NCBI GenBank assembly: GCA_002238505.1
Contig: MPMM01000007.1
Span: forward strand, 1-64,000
Direction of reading: 5' to 3'
DNA from: SAR202 cluster bacterium bin22
GTDB taxonomy: Bacteria; Chloroflexota; Dehalococcoidia; Lucifugimonadales; UBA3495
Length of the DNA stretch: 64,000 nt
The translations under genes and the position numbers were made by a program. The notes beneath the pieces are model-generated. The model was not told where the DNA came from. It saw nothing but the letters and a program-made list of their open reading frames with translations, and searched no databases. Positions 18,330-27,353 of this stretch are shown here, in pieces. Every line of letters starts with the position of its first letter. Position 1 is the stretch's first letter.

Positions 18330-18998
18330 ATGAGGCCAAGCGCAAATATCATCCCACTGGCCATTGTAGGTTTGGTCGTCACCGGCATCGTTGGGTTCCT
18401 GGTTGCAATTATCTTTATGTCCTGGTTTTCCAACCCGCCCTTCGGCCTGGGCAACGCCCCCGCCCAACCCATCGATTTCCCGCATACGATCCACGCAGGC
18501 ACCGTTGAGGAAGGCGGCGTGGGTATTTCCTGTGAGTTCTGCCACCGCAACGTGACCGAGGGCGCGGCAGCAACGGTGCCAGCGGTCGAGCAGTGCGTTT
18601 TCTGCCACCAGCAGATCAGCCCTGAAAACCTGATGGCTTCGTCCCTGTCCAGCGTTGACCAGGACGAAATGCAACTGGTGGTGGACAAGTTTAACGATGA
18701 CGACCCCATTAACTGGGAGCGGGTGCACCGGATACCAGACCACGTTCGGTTTGTGCATGAAGCGCACATCCGGTTCCTGACCGAGGGTCAGCCACGGACG
18801 GTGGCAATGCCAATTGGCGACGGGCAGCCTCGCGAGCTACCTTTGAGCACCCAGCAAGCGTGTTCCGTCTGTCACGGCGACGTGGCCAGCATGAACGAAG
18901 TCCAGCCCACCAGCGGCCAGTCACTGAAGATGGGTACCTGCGTGGATTGCCACCGCGAGCTTAACGTGGGCACCGACTGCACGATCTGTCACAAGTAA
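18330..18998 (+). CDS. actA: Alternative complex III subunit ActA, pentaheme cytochrome c
   Basis: A protein of about 222 residues with one N-terminal membrane anchor (NIIPLAIVGLVVTGIVGFLV) and a periplasmic domain with five CxxCH heme sites: CEFCH, CVFCH, CSVCH, CVDCH and CTICH. Extra His residues in HTIHAG and HEAHIRF suit axial ligation. This is the multiheme cytochrome c (class III/c7-like) subunit that takes electrons from the iron-sulfur subunit. I prefer ATG 18330, spaced well from AGG at 18316-18318, over TTG 18321. The next gene follows after 35 bp. Order A, B, F, C, D, E identifies the complex. Confidence 0.93.
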   Translation: MRPSANIIPLAIVGLVVTGIVGFLVAIIFMSWFSNPPFGLGNAPAQPIDFPHTIHAGTVEEGGVGISCEFCHRNVTEGAAATVPAVEQCVFCHQQISPENLMASSLSSVDQDEMQLVVDKFNDDDPINWERVHRIPDHVRFVHEAHIRFLTEGQPRTVAMPIGDGQPRELPLSTQQACSVCHGDVASMNEVQPTSGQSLKMGTCVDCHRELNVGTDCTICHK

Positions 18999-19033
18999 TC
19001 GGCGCAAGCCAAATTGATCGAAGGCATCAACGT

Positions 19034-21334
19034 ATGAAACTGACACGGCGCAATTTCCTGGCCTGGGCCGGCCTCTCCGCTGTAGGAGCGGTGGCTTGTG
19101 ACGTTATCCAGGACGAGGAACTGAGCCTCCAGAGCCCCGCGTCCCTGCCCGAGGATCTGGTCAAGGGGCGGGATAACTGGTACGCCACCCTGGGCGGTCA
19201 GGCGACCGACGGCGAGGGCGTCATAGTTCGGGTTATGGAAGGCCGCGCCAAGAAGATCCAGGGCAACCCCAAGTATCCAGTTAACCAGGGCAAGCAGAGC
19301 GTACGGTCTGAGAGCGGGCTGCAGGCCCTGTACCATCCGGACCGGATTTCCGGCCCCCTGCTGCGCACCGGCCCCCGTGGTTCGGGCCAGTACCGGGCGA
19401 TCCAGTGGGAACCTGATGCGCTGGACATTTTCCGCCGCGAACTGCGGGCGCGCAGCCAGGGCATGGTTTTGATAACCGAACCGCTGCGGGGAACCCTGGG
19501 CATGATCGCCGAACGATTCGCCACATCCGTGGGCGGAAGTCATCTCGGTTTTGAGGCCCTGGACGACACCACCTACCGGGCCGCCGTCAAGGGCGTATTC
19601 GATCAGGACCGACTGCCTGACTTTGATATTGGCAACGCCAACTACGTAATTTCCTTTGGAGCCGATTTCCTGTCCACCTGGAAGGGTTCGACCCGCCTGT
19701 CCACCGCGTACGGCGATTTCCGCCAGGGCAGCAAGCGGCAGACCCAGGGTTCCAGGGGCTACCTGGTTCATGTTGACCCCCGGTTTTCCCTGACGGCAGC
19801 CAACGCTGACGAATGGCTGCCCATACGCCCGGGAATGGAGGGCTACCTGGCCCTCAGCCTGGCCTACGTGATAATCAGCGAAGGGATGCAGGCCGAAGGC
19901 GTTGACGTGGATGCGCTGACCAACGGGCAGGGCGCCGCGGCCCTGGCCGCGTTTGCTCCCGAGCAGATTGCCGGACAACTGGGCATCCCCGAACAGTTGC
20001 ACGAAGGCAAGTCGGGCGCAGAAAAGATTCGGGACCTGGCCAGCAACTTTGCCCACCACGGTCCCAGCATTGCATTGGGCGGCGACAACGCCGGAGCCCA
20101 TACCAACGGCCAGTTCAACCTGATGGCCATTTACGTTCTGAATTACCTGACAGGCAGCGTGGGCAGCAACGGCGGCATGCGCTTCAGCCCGGGCAGTCCT
20201 CTCGGCAACCTGGCAGACGCCGCCAAAATCGGCAGTGCGCAGGACTGGGCCGGGGTAGCCGGAGATATCCGCAGCGGACGGACGAGGCTGGTGCTGGTGC
20301 ATGATGCCAATCCGGTTCACGGATTGCCCGCCTCCATGGCCTTTGAATCGGCGCTTAACCGCGACGATGTTTTCATTGTCAGTTTCTCTTCCTTCATGGA
20401 TGAGACCACGGCGCTGGCGGACCTGATACTTCCGGACCGGGTTTTCCTGGAGGGCTGGGGCGATGATGTCCCTGAGCCGGGTCCGGGCTACGAAGTTATC
20501 GGAATGCAGCAGCCGGTAGTAAACCCGCTCAGCGACCTGGACCCCCGCAGTTTTGGGGACATTCTGTTGAGCATGGCCCAGGAGATGGGTCAGGAAGGGG
20601 CGCTGCCCTGGACCAGCGTCGAAGAGGCGATGAAGTCCGGTGTGGAAGCTCTCTACAACACGGGACGGGGCACTTCCAGCCACGCGGCTTCGGCCGACGA
20701 TCTGTGGAACCTGATGCTTCGCCAGGGGGGCTGGTGGGACGAGGATGCCACGGGCCCGGCGCCCACTGCGCCCTCCGGAATTTTGAACACCATCGCTGCC
20801 CAGGGCAGGGAGCCCGGGTATGCGGGAAGCGGCGACTTTTACCTGTTGCCCTTCGCCCACAATACGCTGTTGGACGGCAGGCTGGCCCACATTCCCTGGA
20901 TGCAGGGAGTGCCCGACCCCGTCACTACGGTAACCTGGCAGACCTGGGTGGAATTGAACAGCAGCACTGCCTCGCAGATGGGCCTGCGGGAAGGCGATAT
21001 TGTCAGCGTCTCGACTGATGCCGGTAGTATCTCCGGCGTCCTGTACCCCAACCCCGCGCTACCGCCCAACGTGGTAGCTGTACCCCTGGGGCAGGGGAGG
21101 AAGGTTGGCTCGGATTACGCCACGAGCGGAGACGCTCGCGAAAGTTCCAACGCGCTGGACCTGCTGTCGGCCAGCCACCTGACCGAGAGCGGCGCGCTGG
21201 CGTGGGCCGGACACCGGGCTTCGGTGTCGGGTACGGGCGAGAGTATGAAGATAGCCAAGTTTGAAGGTATTTTCCCGGCGCGGCAGATCGGCCACACCGC
21301 CGGCGAAGCGGTCATAATCGTTACCAACCACTGA
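19034..21334 (+). CDS. actB: Alternative complex III subunit ActB, molybdopterin-oxidoreductase-like part
   Basis: A 766-residue periplasmic protein that has the fold of molybdopterin oxidoreductases but, as in other ActB proteins, shows no N-terminal Cys cluster and probably binds no molybdenum. The N-terminus KLTRRNFLAWAGLSAVGAVAC carries a twin-arginine signal (TRRNF) ending in a lipobox-like AVAC, which suggests a lipid-anchored, folded export. Recognisable blocks include YHPDRISGPLLRTGPRGSG, a central NYVISFGADFLSTW region, and a C-terminal molydopterin-binding-type beta domain (WVELNSSTASQMGLREGDIV). In many bacteria this is fused to the iron-sulfur part; here the iron-sulfur part is a separate gene 70 bp downstream. 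Confidence 0.9.
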   Translation: MKLTRRNFLAWAGLSAVGAVACDVIQDEELSLQSPASLPEDLVKGRDNWYATLGGQATDGEGVIVRVMEGRAKKIQGNPKYPVNQGKQSVRSESGLQALYHPDRISGPLLRTGPRGSGQYRAIQWEPDALDIFRRELRARSQGMVLITEPLRGTLGMIAERFATSVGGSHLGFEALDDTTYRAAVKGVFDQDRLPDFDIGNANYVISFGADFLSTWKGSTRLSTAYGDFRQGSKRQTQGSRGYLVHVDPRFSLTAANADEWLPIRPGMEGYLALSLAYVIISEGMQAEGVDVDALTNGQGAAALAAFAPEQIAGQLGIPEQLHEGKSGAEKIRDLASNFAHHGPSIALGGDNAGAHTNGQFNLMAIYVLNYLTGSVGSNGGMRFSPGSPLGNLADAAKIGSAQDWAGVAGDIRSGRTRLVLVHDANPVHGLPASMAFESALNRDDVFIVSFSSFMDETTALADLILPDRVFLEGWGDDVPEPGPGYEVIGMQQPVVNPLSDLDPRSFGDILLSMAQEMGQEGALPWTSVEEAMKSGVEALYNTGRGTSSHAASADDLWNLMLRQGGWWDEDATGPAPTAPSGILNTIAAQGREPGYAGSGDFYLLPFAHNTLLDGRLAHIPWMQGVPDPVTTVTWQTWVELNSSTASQMGLREGDIVSVSTDAGSISGVLYPNPALPPNVVAVPLGQGRKVGSDYATSGDARESSNALDLLSASHLTESGALAWAGHRASVSGTGESMKIAKFEGIFPARQIGHTAGEAVIIVTNH

Positions 21335-21404
21335 ATTCGGCCGCTTGCCGGCGCGAATCTGGTGAATAGGACGGGAGTCGTGAGGCTTCCGGACGGGAAG
21401 AAGA

Positions 21405-22190
21405 ATGGTTACTAGCCGAATAGATCACAAATGGGGGATGGTCGTTGACCTGGACCGTTGCAACGGTTGCCAGGCCTGCGTGGTTGCCTGCCAGGTTGAG
21501 AATAACCTGCCCATCAACGACAAGAACTCTTTCCTCCAGAACCGGGCTTACGAGTGGATCCGGATCGAGCGGTACTGGGAGGGGGACTACCCCAACATCA
21601 AGGCCCGGTTCATCCCCGTAATGTGCCAGCACTGCGAGAATGCCCCGTGCGAACCGGTGTGTCCGGTGTTCGCCACCTACCGCAATGATGAAGGACTGAA
21701 TGTCCAGATTTACAACCGTTGTGTGGGCACCAGGTACTGCATCAACAACTGCCCATACCAGGTGCGGTTCTTCAATTACTGGCACCCCAACTGGCCCGAA
21801 AGGTTGCAGAACCAGCTCAACCCCGATGTGACGGTACGGACCCGAGGTATTACCGAGAAGTGCACTTTCTGCATCCAGCGCCTGCGCCGCGGACAGATCC
21901 AGGTGGAGCGCCGGAACGGAGGGGAGCTGAATGACGGCACGCTGAAGGCGGGGAACCACATGCCGGCCTGTGTGCAGGCCTGCCCCACCAACGCGCTGGT
22001 ATTCGGCGACCAGAACGACGTTCACAGTCCGGTGAAGCCCTACTTTGAGGACGTGAACAAGTACAACATTCACCACGAGAAAGAGCGCAAGACCCGAGGC
22101 TATCGAGTTCTCGAAGAGATGAACACCAAACCTAATGTGATTTACCTGAAGAAGGTTGATCCCAACCTGGGTGACGGACACCATGGCTAG
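21405..22190 (+). CDS. actB2: Alternative complex III iron-sulfur subunit (ActB C-terminal part, separate gene)
   Basis: A 261-residue ferredoxin-like protein of the DmsB/NrfC type with four Cys motifs: CNGCQACVVAC (about residues 19-29), CQHCENAPCEPVCP, CVGTRYCINNCPY, and CTFC with the later CVQACP. They should hold four clusters that link the quinol site to ActA. In the third motif the expected second Cys is Thr (CVGT), consistent with one [3Fe-4S] cluster, as known for ActB. It lacks its own signal peptide, so it is presumably exported with the twin-arginine partner encoded just upstream. Its stop overlaps the next gene by 8 bp, implying translational coupling. Confidence 0.92.
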   Translation: MVTSRIDHKWGMVVDLDRCNGCQACVVACQVENNLPINDKNSFLQNRAYEWIRIERYWEGDYPNIKARFIPVMCQHCENAPCEPVCPVFATYRNDEGLNVQIYNRCVGTRYCINNCPYQVRFFNYWHPNWPERLQNQLNPDVTVRTRGITEKCTFCIQRLRRGQIQVERRNGGELNDGTLKAGNHMPACVQACPTNALVFGDQNDVHSPVKPYFEDVNKYNIHHEKERKTRGYRVLEEMNTKPNVIYLKKVDPNLGDGHHG

Positions 22191-23619
22191 CAACGCTGAA
22201 CAACACCACAGTGGCGGGCACGGCCACGGTCAGCACGCCGGAATGTGGGTCTTTCCTGTAAGGGAGGAAATAACCGGGGATGTTGCCGGCAAGACTTTTG
22301 CCATGCCTTCGCCCTACAAGCTGGCCATGGGAATCGCTGCCATTCTGACGATAGTTGGGGTGGTTGGATTTTTCATTCGGGCCTCGTCCGACGGATTTGG
22401 CAGCCCCGGTCCCTGGGGCTACTATGCCGGCATATTTTCTTTTGTCTTTATGGTTACCGGAGCGGCGCCGCTGGTTGCGGTGGCTTTCCGGTTTACCAAG
22501 AGCCACTGGCGACGACCCCTGTCCCGGGTGTCGGAACTGTTCGCCATGGTGGGTATAGTCAACATAGTCCTGTTTATTCCGCTGTTGCTGGCTATGCCGC
22601 CCATCAAGAATCCCGATGTGCAGGGTTCGGACCTGGAGGTCCGACGGACGCTGTGGTTTGAGGTCCCCATAGGGGCTCCCTATACGTGGGATATTCTGTG
22701 CTTTGTGGGACTGGCGTTTTGCAGCGTATTTATCCTGTGGCTGTCGGCAACCCCCGACATGGCGCAGGCGCGGGCCACTGCCACCGGTTTCCGCCGCAGC
22801 CTGTACGGCGCGCTGGCCGGATGGTGGTTTGGCACCAAGCGGCAGTGGAACCACCAGAAGGCGGGGCTTGCTCTGCTGGGCGCGTTCTATTTCATGCTGC
22901 TGATTTTCGTGCAGTTTATATTCATCACCGAGTTTGCCATGAGCATGGTGCCATTCTGGAAGGACTCGGTTCTGCCGCCCATGTACACGGTGATGAGCTT
23001 CCAGACGGCCCTGAGCATGATCCTGATCGTCTTGTTCATCATGCGGCGATGGGGCGGCTATGAGAACTATATCGGGAAGGCGCCTTTCTGGTCCGCCAGC
23101 AAGATCCTTCTCGGCCTGACACTGTTGTGGACTTACCATTTGTTCGCCTTCTTCATCACCTACTGGTATGGGCGACTGGAAGTGGAACAGAACATCCTTA
23201 AGTACCTGTTCACCCAGCCCTACCTGGTGGTGTTCCTGGGCAACATGCTGTTCAGCTTCTTCATCCCGTTCGCGCTGTTGATCTGGAATCCCCTGCGCCG
23301 CAGCGACTGGGGTCCGCCCCTGGCTGGCCTTGTGGCGCTGGTGGGTTCGTTACTGTTCAACCTGAGGACGTTCGCAGCAGCCTTTAACACCGGCAATCAC
23401 TTTGAATTCGCTTTGTCCCACGTTCCCGCAGCGGTGTGGCCTGACATTTGGGACATTTGCATCATCCTGGGTGGCATGGGAATTGTGGCGCTGGTTTATT
23501 TGTTGTCCGCCAAGCTGTTCCCGCCAATGTCCATCTGGGAAGTCAAGGAAGGGACCCTCTATCAGAAGATGGACACCTTGGTAAAGGGTGAGTACCTGGT
23601 GCTGGCCAAGCCCGAGTAG
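22183..23619 (+). CDS. actF: NrfD/PsrC-like membrane subunit, ActF-like
   Basis: A polytopic membrane protein of 478 residues with about ten helices after a His/Gly-rich N-terminus (HHSGGHGHGQHAG). I chose ATG 22183, inside the end of the iron-sulfur gene; a TTG at 22156 is the alternative. Conserved-looking pieces are FAMSMVPFWKDSVLPPMYTV, SFQTALSMILIVLFIMRR and the terminal FPPMSIWEVKEG, the last shared in form with ActC (FPLVPLYDVKEG). It is more divergent from NrfD than ActC, and I assign it as the second quinone-fold subunit. In other operons actF usually comes after actE, so its place here is unusual. Confidence 0.75.
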   Translation: MASNAEQHHSGGHGHGQHAGMWVFPVREEITGDVAGKTFAMPSPYKLAMGIAAILTIVGVVGFFIRASSDGFGSPGPWGYYAGIFSFVFMVTGAAPLVAVAFRFTKSHWRRPLSRVSELFAMVGIVNIVLFIPLLLAMPPIKNPDVQGSDLEVRRTLWFEVPIGAPYTWDILCFVGLAFCSVFILWLSATPDMAQARATATGFRRSLYGALAGWWFGTKRQWNHQKAGLALLGAFYFMLLIFVQFIFITEFAMSMVPFWKDSVLPPMYTVMSFQTALSMILIVLFIMRRWGGYENYIGKAPFWSASKILLGLTLLWTYHLFAFFITYWYGRLEVEQNILKYLFTQPYLVVFLGNMLFSFFIPFALLIWNPLRRSDWGPPLAGLVALVGSLLFNLRTFAAAFNTGNHFEFALSHVPAAVWPDIWDICIILGGMGIVALVYLLSAKLFPPMSIWEVKEGTLYQKMDTLVKGEYLVLAKPE

Positions 23620-23725
23620 GCGTCCGCCGCCCAAGCTTGTAATTGAATGACGGGGATTTTCCCGTCAGTCGGAGCCGTTGAAGCGGTTCCGGAACCCAGG
23701 GAAGGAAGGTAACGCAGGAGCTTCC

Positions 23726-25102
23726 ATGCAGGAAGGCAGAGTCCTAAGTACAAGAGAGATAAACCGGGATTTGCTCCGGTCGATCCTGGAGAGTCCCCGG
23801 TGGTTCTGGCCGGTGGTGACTGTCCTGGGACTGATCCTGCTGGTCGCGGCTATTGCCATCGGAATAATGGTGAATCGGGGTCTGGGCGTTACCGGACTCA
23901 ACCGTCCTGTGGCCTGGGGTTTCTTTATTACCAACTTCGTGTTCTGGATCGGAATCAGCCACGCTGGTGTGATGCTGTCGGCCATTCTGCGTTTGGCCAA
24001 GGCCGAATGGCGGAGACCCGCGACCCGCGCCGCCGAGGTGCTGACCCTGTTCTCGCTGATGACGGCGATGATTATGCCCATCGTGCATACCGGTCGGCCG
24101 TGGCGGATTCTTTACTGGGTATTCCCCTATGACTTCGCCCGAGGCATCTGGCCGAACATCCGGACGCCGCTGGTGTGGGACCCCAGCGCAATTTTGACCT
24201 ACCTGACATCCAGCACCCTGTTTGTGGTTATCGCCCTGGTACCCGACTTTGCGGTCTTGCGCGATCACACTACGGGAATAGCGCACCGGGTTTATTCCGT
24301 CCTGGCAATGGGCTGGGAGGGCAACGCACGTCAATGGAAGCTGCAGATTGTCGCAGGTGTGCTGCTTTCCGCCTTGATTCTGCCGGTGTTCGTTTCAGTG
24401 CACAGCATAGTGTCCTGGGACTTCGGTATGGCGGCGGCGGTCAAATCGTGGCATTCCACGGTGTTCGCTCCCTACTTCGTGGTGGGCGCGGTCCACTCCG
24501 GCGTTTCTGCGGTGGCTTTCGCTCTGATTCTTCTTCGGTGGTGCTACGGGTGGCAGGACTACATCCGCCACGAGCACATCGACGCCTTGGGTCGGCTGCT
24601 GATTGTTGTGGCCACAGGCTGGTTCTACTTCCTGGTGATGGAAATCCTGTTTGGCATGTATGGCCGCGAAGCTGATGAACTGATGGTCAGGCAGACCCAG
24701 TTCACCTACTGGCCCTACAATTTCTGGTTTATCCTCTTCGTGATAACCACTTACTTTATACCGGTGGCGCTCTGGTTGAGCCGGGCGTGGCGCAGGAACC
24801 TGTGGATTATGTCCCTCGCCTGCATTTCGGTGAACATCGGTATGTGGCTGGAACGGTTCCTGATTATCGTGCCCGGCCTGATTAACAAGCAGATGTTTAC
24901 CTTCGTTTGGGCCGACTACCGCCCCAGCATTTTCGAGTACATCATCATTGGCTCCACCTTCGCGCTGGTGACCTTGCTGATGCTGCTGTTCAGTCGGGTG
25001 TTCCCCCTGGTGCCGCTGTACGACGTAAAGGAAGGGGATGTCCTGAGGACCCAGATCCAGATCGGGCGCCGTACGGTGCCGGCAACGTTCAGAGAAGACT
25101 AG
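23726..25102 (+). CDS. actC: Alternative complex III quinol-binding subunit ActC (NrfD family)
   Basis: A 458-residue integral membrane protein with about ten helices. ATG 23726 follows AGGAG by 5 bp. The first helices show ActC hallmarks: RPVAWGFFITNFVFWIGISH, AGVMLSAILRLAKAEWRRP, TRAAEVLTLFSL, HTGRPWRILYWVFPY and LVWDPSAILTYLTSS. These residues form the quinol-oxidation site next to the iron-sulfur subunit in characterised complexes. The C-terminus has YDVKEGDVLRTQI. It is preceded by the ActF-like gene (106-bp gap) and followed by actD after 58 bp. Confidence 0.93.
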   Translation: MQEGRVLSTREINRDLLRSILESPRWFWPVVTVLGLILLVAAIAIGIMVNRGLGVTGLNRPVAWGFFITNFVFWIGISHAGVMLSAILRLAKAEWRRPATRAAEVLTLFSLMTAMIMPIVHTGRPWRILYWVFPYDFARGIWPNIRTPLVWDPSAILTYLTSSTLFVVIALVPDFAVLRDHTTGIAHRVYSVLAMGWEGNARQWKLQIVAGVLLSALILPVFVSVHSIVSWDFGMAAAVKSWHSTVFAPYFVVGAVHSGVSAVAFALILLRWCYGWQDYIRHEHIDALGRLLIVVATGWFYFLVMEILFGMYGREADELMVRQTQFTYWPYNFWFILFVITTYFIPVALWLSRAWRRNLWIMSLACISVNIGMWLERFLIIVPGLINKQMFTFVWADYRPSIFEYIIIGSTFALVTLLMLLFSRVFPLVPLYDVKEGDVLRTQIQIGRRTVPATFRED

Positions 25103-25160
25103 TTCCCATGCCCCAAAGCGGGCAGGGAGCAATGACGGAAAGGCAGAGAGGTTTTTAGCT

Positions 25161-25667
25161 ATGGCGAGACGTCCTATATTGGGAGTGTTTGACAGCGCCA
25201 ATTCTGCGGCTGACGCGGGCGATGGTCTGCGGCGGGCGGGGATTCCTGAAGGCGACGTTGACTTTCTGACGGATACGCCTTATCCGGAAGGGGCCTTTGG
25301 TGAAAGGGAAGAACCTCACAGGCTGTATATTTTCCCCTTCCTTGGCGCGTTGCTGGGGCTGACTTCGGGTATTCTGCTCACGTCGATGACGCAGGTGGCC
25401 TATCCGATAGTTACTGGCGGAAAGCCGATCCTGTCCATACCCCCCATGGCGGTGGTGTGTTACGAAGGTACCATGCTGGGCGCCATCCTGTTTACGGTGC
25501 TGGGGATCGTCTTTGAGTCCCGGCTGCCCAAGCTGAAGGCCGGTCTGTACGATAACCGAATCACTGATGGTTACATCGGCGTCCTGGTCAATACGGAGGA
25601 GACTCAGCACAGTGAGGTTGAGGCCGCTTTCGGTCAGGCCGGCGCGGTGGACATCAAGAGGGAGTGA
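25161..25667 (+). CDS. actD: Alternative complex III subunit ActD (DUF3341)
   Basis: A 168-residue protein of the DUF3341/ActD family. An N-terminal soluble part (residues 1-50, ILGVFDSANSAADAGDGLRR) resembles a small alpha/beta fold. It is followed by two membrane helices (about 57-78 and 94-115) around the TGGKPILSIPPMAVVCYEG loop, and a cytosolic tail. The pattern of TGGKP and PP.....YE is typical of the family. ATG 25161 has AGAGAGG upstream. It lies between actC and actE as in most complex III operons. Confidence 0.9.
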   Translation: MARRPILGVFDSANSAADAGDGLRRAGIPEGDVDFLTDTPYPEGAFGEREEPHRLYIFPFLGALLGLTSGILLTSMTQVAYPIVTGGKPILSIPPMAVVCYEGTMLGAILFTVLGIVFESRLPKLKAGLYDNRITDGYIGVLVNTEETQHSEVEAAFGQAGAVDIKRE

Positions 25668-25755
25668 CGCCACAGTCACCTGGGGAAGTAACCAACTTAC
25701 TGAAAGAATTGGGAATGGCCGGAGGCCGGCAAAGGTCGGTGGAAGGCAACCAGAT

Positions 25756-26304
25756 ATGAGCAAACTTTCCGGAAGACTGACAAATCTAACAGCGAAGGGA
25801 CGGCAGTTCCGTAGCAGAACTTACCTGGGCGTTCTGGCCCTGCTGGTAGGCATAGTGGCTATGGGCTGCTCGCAGGGTTCCTATCCGCTGGACATATTCT
25901 ACGAAATGCATTACCAGCCTTCCTTCAAGGCCCACGAACCGCCGCGCCTTTCGCCCCCTGCGAGCGCCGTGCCTTTTTATGAGATGGAAGTCTCCAACCA
26001 GGACGGTGGGGAGTTGTATGACATTAACTGCTCCATGTGCCACGGGCCGCTGGGCAGAGGTGATGGCGCCGTCTTGAAGAAGATGGAGGACGACTACGGA
26101 TACAAGCCCAGTGTTCCGGCAGACCTGACTGCCGTGAACGATCCGCTGATGATTGCCAAGGACGTGGCGGGTGTCACCAACATAATGACGGGCGGCTTGA
26201 CCGTGATGCCCAGCTTCTCCAAGCTGCTGACACCCGAACAGATTGATGCGGTCGCCAACTACGTGGTGGATTGTCTGCAGGGGGTCAACCCGGAGGGGTG
26301 CTAG
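25756..26304 (+). CDS. actE: Alternative complex III subunit ActE, monoheme cytochrome c lipoprotein
   Basis: A 182-residue protein with a signal peptide ending VGIVAMGC, a lipobox-like site, followed by a periplasmic cytochrome c domain. The single heme site is CSMCH (Cys92-His96), with a probable distal Met in GLTVMPSF. ATG 25756 has GGAAGG upstream. The reading frame is open much further 5', overlapping actD, but that part has no cytochrome character. It should relay electrons from ActA towards an oxidase or soluble carrier. Confidence 0.9.
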   Translation: MSKLSGRLTNLTAKGRQFRSRTYLGVLALLVGIVAMGCSQGSYPLDIFYEMHYQPSFKAHEPPRLSPPASAVPFYEMEVSNQDGGELYDINCSMCHGPLGRGDGAVLKKMEDDYGYKPSVPADLTAVNDPLMIAKDVAGVTNIMTGGLTVMPSFSKLLTPEQIDAVANYVVDCLQGVNPEGC

Positions 26305-26396
26305 GAAAGGGTGGCAGATTTCTTGTGGAGCAGGGCTCATTGCCTCCTCCGAGATTTAAAGTGATTGTCAGAAGATTACGAGAACAAGGGCAGGTG

Positions 26397-27005
26397 TTGA
26401 GCCTGCCCTTTGCTTTTTTCCATATCAAGGCGGGTCTCCTTGCGCTGGCTTTGGCAATAGCGCTGGCGGCAGCCATGGGAGTGGGTACGTCCCATGCCCA
26501 GGCCCCCGAGGGTGGCTACGATGAAGAGGTGGCCCAGGCTATAGACCAGATGCTCATGTGCCCGGTCTGCCCCGCCGAGTCCATTGACCAGGCCCAGGTG
26601 CCCCTGGCGCGACAAATGCGGCAGCGGGTGCGGGAGCTGCTGGCCGAAGGAGCCACGCGCCAGGAGGTTCTGGACTACTTCGCCGACCGGTACGGCCAGA
26701 ACGTACTGGCCTCTCCGCCCAAGTCGGGGATTAACCTGCTGGCCTGGATATTGCCCATTGCAGGTCTTCTGGCCGCACTGGGGGTTGCCCTGCTGGTACT
26801 GCGGGCCATGCAGGGCAGGCAGGAAGCTACCGGTGAAGAGGCCGGGCCCGCTTCAACAGGGGAGGAGGAACTTGAACCCTACCTGGCTGCGGTTGACCGT
26901 TCGCTTGACCTGGAGCGGACTCCGGACGCATTGGATGGGGAGGACGCTGCTGGCAGGCAGGATGCGCGTGATGATGAGGAGCCACAGGGGAGCAGAGGGG
27001 AATAG
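26397..27005 (+). CDS. CcmH/CycL-like cytochrome c maturation protein
   Basis: A CcmH-family protein of about 200 residues. After a signal segment (FFHIKAGLLALALAIALAAA... HAQA) comes LMCPVCPAESIDQAQVPLAR, the CxxC thiol motif that reduces apocytochrome cysteines. Next are RELLAEGATRQEVLDYFADR and YGQNVLASPP, then one membrane helix (LLAWILPIAGLLAALGVALLV) and an acidic tail. The family consensus LRCxxCQNQSI is changed to LMCPVCPAESI. The start is uncertain: TTG 26397 gives a tidy signal peptide, while GTG 26361 or 26325 are alternatives. Its place after actE fits heme attachment for ActA and ActE. Confidence 0.82.
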   Translation: MSLPFAFFHIKAGLLALALAIALAAAMGVGTSHAQAPEGGYDEEVAQAIDQMLMCPVCPAESIDQAQVPLARQMRQRVRELLAEGATRQEVLDYFADRYGQNVLASPPKSGINLLAWILPIAGLLAALGVALLVLRAMQGRQEATGEEAGPASTGEEELEPYLAAVDRSLDLERTPDALDGEDAAGRQDARDDEEPQGSRGE

Positions 27006-27353
27006 ACTGTCCCTTATATGTAGGCTCAGGCAGGTGGGCTGGTTGCGGCAAAATCCAGGGTCTTTCGATTGTCGGTTGCACCTCCTCGAGTCCGTTCGTC
27101 GTGAGCATGGAGAACCGATCCGGGCGGCCCTTCGACAGGCTCAGGGCGAACGGTGGAAGAGACTCTACCAAAATAATCGAAAGACCCTGGGCGGAGTCTC
27201 CCCGGTTGAAAAGAGGCCATAGCATCATTACAGTGTAGCCAACCCACGGGAATTGCCCTGGGGTAAGGTTCCGGGAACCGGTGGGAGAATGAATCGGGAA
27301 TACAACACTTTGCCTGGCGGGGCAGCATTTGTTTCCTTTGCCGGAGGTATGCC
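27006..27353. other. Intergenic region holding a MITE-A copy
   Basis: About 350 bp between the CcmH-like gene and lhgO. It contains MITE-A copy 2 and, close to 27344, the GGAGGT ribosome site of lhgO. No gene is seen. Confidence 0.6.
27056..27189. mobile_element. MITE-A copy 2
   Basis: 134 bp, the same length and ends as the copy at 3108 (CAGGGTCTTTCGATTG and CAATAATCGAAAGACCCTG-like termini), with differences inside. No target duplication is visible: left flank CGGCAAAATC, right flank GGCGGAGTCT. It is therefore older, or one side has been rearranged. Confidence 0.75.

Noticed and set aside
18989-20890. 633-codon open frame on the minus strand
   Set aside because: Antisense to actB; its length reflects GC-rich codon usage, and no domain is visible.
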